Part shown: positions 62,429 through 64,000 of the stretch, piece after piece
How the letters are laid out: each line of letters begins with the position of its first letter
Position numbering within the stretch: the stretch's first letter is position 1
NCBI GenBank assembly: GCA_017590115.1
Contig: JAGGNK010013558.1
Coordinates: 8,607,752 to 8,671,751, forward strand
Length of the DNA: 64,000 bases
Direction: 5' to 3'
Source of the DNA: Montifringilla adamsi
Lineage: Eukaryota > Chordata > Aves > Passeriformes > Passeridae
The notes under the pieces: model-generated
Database searches by the model: none
The model's input: only the letters and a program-made list of their open reading frames with translations
Told to the model about the DNA's origin: nothing
Made by a program: the position numbers and the translations under genes

Positions 62429-63155
62429 AAGACAGATGTGATGGCCTGAAAACTTTCCATGAAATCAGTTCTTACAGAACTAAGCAGTCAATAATTCAAA
62501 ACCCAAGTCTTTTGGACTCATCCTCTTGATGTACTTAAAAGAAGTCATGAATGGGTAATTGCACTGAAATTATGACCTCTTCTGCCTTCCATAGGTTAAT
62601 GTCCTTATGTTGTATCAATAAAAGGTTTAAGCCTTCCAAAACTAGCAATGGCCTTTTTACCCCTCTGTGCAAACTGTAGCATGGTAGCAACTATATATCC
62701 CTGAGGTCACCTTTATGCAGGATGTTGATCTTTAGTAAAGATTTTGTAAATACTTGTTAAAGTGAAATTTGTTTTAAGTATTTAAAAATATTAAATAAGT
62801 TTGCTTGTAAATGACAAATGATGGAAGTAATAGGAATTTACTTATTCTGCAAACATAGGCAAGTTGACTGTGAAAGTTTTGTCTACTTCAGGGCTGCAGA
62901 ACTTGCCTGTAAACCTTGTACGTGTCTGTGTGTGGTTATGTTGTATTCCTAGAAAGGGGAATTCAGCTTGTGTTGGTAAATTAAAGACTTTTTGGTTAAA
63001 GAACTGTTTGCATATTGGATTTCTACTCATGAAAGGGATGAGTTCCACAAGAGGTTTTTTTGGGAGATATGACATTGGAATATCAGACGTGTGTTCTTGT
63101 GTGCAATTAAATTTTGTGTGGTTTTAATTTAATAAAATCCCAAAAATACTGGTGT
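62429..63155 (+). other. LYSMD2: LYSMD2 3' UTR
   Basis: The UTR is AT-rich and ends at one of two signals: AATAAA at 62617-62622 or AATAAA at 63131-63136. The second is followed by CTGGTGTGTGTCTT, a strong GU-rich downstream element. Both may be used as short and long forms. Confidence 0.65.
63131..63136 (+). terminator. LYSMD2: LYSMD2 distal polyadenylation signal
   Basis: AATAAA with a GU-rich downstream element starting about 14 bases later. A proximal AATAAA lies at 62617-62622. Confidence 0.6.
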
Positions 63156-63720
63156 GTGTCTTCATAATGACAAGATTGGTTCTACCCTGTTTTTAGGGAA
63201 GAGTGGTTTGTCTAGTTTCACGAAGGATTCGATTGTAATTTCAGGGTAAATAATGTCTTTACCTTACCCATATAACTCACCCTCCTAAATGAGACCTGCA
63301 AGAGCTATGTGCCCTAGCTGTGCAGTTTGTTAAGATGAATAAGAGGCACATTGGCAAACCTTCCCTGTTGTGAGAAGACGTGCCAAGTACTCTGATCTGC
63401 AAGTGGACTCCATCTGCAGCTCAGGGAGACAGAGTGCAACCTGCAATCACTGTTGTCTTGAAATTAGGGTGTTAGCAACTTCTAATTAAATAGCCTATAT
63501 TTTTTCACCAAGGAGTCAATAAAATTTAGAAAAGTTTTGTCATTAAAGATCTGATGGATTCCCACTGAAACAGATACAGTTTCCCATCATTTAGCTCATC
63601 TGTATCACCCTACAATAAAATTTTTCTCCACTATGTTTACACGGAAACAATGCAGAAAGTTTCCTTAATTTATTAAAATGAGAAGTAAAAATTCAAAGCT
63701 CAGCAGTAATTGACTTTTAC
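63156..63720. other. Intergenic DNA after LYSMD2
   Basis: No gene is recognised. A - strand AATAAA (TTTATT at 63669-63674) could belong to a convergent gene further right. In human the neighbour on this side of LYSMD2 is SCG3, as I recall, but nothing here proves it. Confidence 0.5.
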
Positions 63721-63723
63721 TGC

Positions 63724-63934
63724 TCTACCTAGGGTTAGGGTTATGCCTAGGGTTAAGGTTTTGAAAAACCACAAAGCCCAGAGCTCCAGGCACACTACAG
63801 CTGCAAAGGGCATCCCAAGGGGAACACAAAACTGCCACAACATGTCCCGTGCAGCTGCAGTGTGCCTGGAGCTGTGGGTTATGTCTGATTTGGAACCCAG
63901 ACCCCAGGCATAACCCTAACCCTCGGTGAGAGGT
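63724..63934. repeat. ~200 bp inverted repeat with telomere-like ends
   Basis: The left arm begins TAGGGTTAGGGTTATGCCT (from 63730) and its reverse complement ends the right arm (to about 63924). The inner blocks AGCTCCAGGCACACTACAGC (63782-63801) and the right-arm block at about 63852-63873 pair with one mismatch. The middle of each arm is less well matched. About 45 bases separate the arms. It could be a non-autonomous hairpin element or a palindrome formed by local duplication; I cannot name a family. Confidence 0.8.
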
Positions 63935-64000
63935 TTCCCTAGAGCTGGCAGGGTCCCAGAACCTGGAGGATCATTGAAATCAATGCTTTCTTGTCTTAAA

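Noticed and set aside
63728..63750. True chromosome-end telomere array
   Set aside because: Only two or so TTAGGG-like units occur, and they are part of an inverted repeat with unique sequence on both sides.

Overview
This window is vertebrate nuclear DNA, almost certainly from a bird and probably a passerine. Three things point that way: genes split into exons with GT-AG introns, CR1 LINE 3' ends with the ATTCTATG-type tail, and a solo LTR that resembles passerine ERVK-type LTRs as I remember them. There is no prokaryotic gene organisation, no CRISPR array and no operon. Most long open frames are chance frames in AT-rich introns and intergenic DNA.

Layout. Bases 1 to about 350 are the edge of a CpG-rich segment, probably the promoter or first exon region of the gene that follows. 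Nine coding exons on the + strand between 9645 and 30690 encode a complete 351-residue tropomodulin. It matches neuronal tropomodulin-2 (TMOD2) better than TMOD3. All nine exons join in frame with canonical splice sites. The likely 3' UTR runs on to about 34.1 kb, with several AATAAA signals. From 34.1 to 52.2 kb I see no recognisable gene, only low-complexity tracts, a small tandem duplication and one isolated CpG-rich patch near 46.4 kb. At 52.2-52.8 kb two CR1 fragments in opposite orientation lead into a strong CpG island. There LYSMD2 (LysM domain-containing protein 2, 195 aa, three coding exons, + strand) starts at 53086 and ends at 62428. Its 3' UTR probably ends near 63.15 kb. The last kilobase holds a ~200 bp inverted repeat with TTAGGG-like termini.

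The two genes are not known to act together. TMOD2 caps actin filament pointed ends with tropomyosin, mainly in neurons. LYSMD2 is a small intracellular LysM protein of poorly understood role. They are neighbours in other amniotes too, but in human I recall them head-to-head sharing a promoter region. Here both lie on the same strand about 19 kb apart, which suggests a local inversion or an assembly problem.

Mobile DNA is modest. The clearest element is a 360 bp solo LTR on the - strand in TMOD2 intron 3 (20934-21293), with TG...CA ends and a perfect 6 bp target-site duplication. I did not find a convincing undescribed system. The items most worth following up are the gene orientation, the telomere-like inverted repeat, the CR1 packing around the LYSMD2 promoter, and the CpG patch at 46.4 kb.
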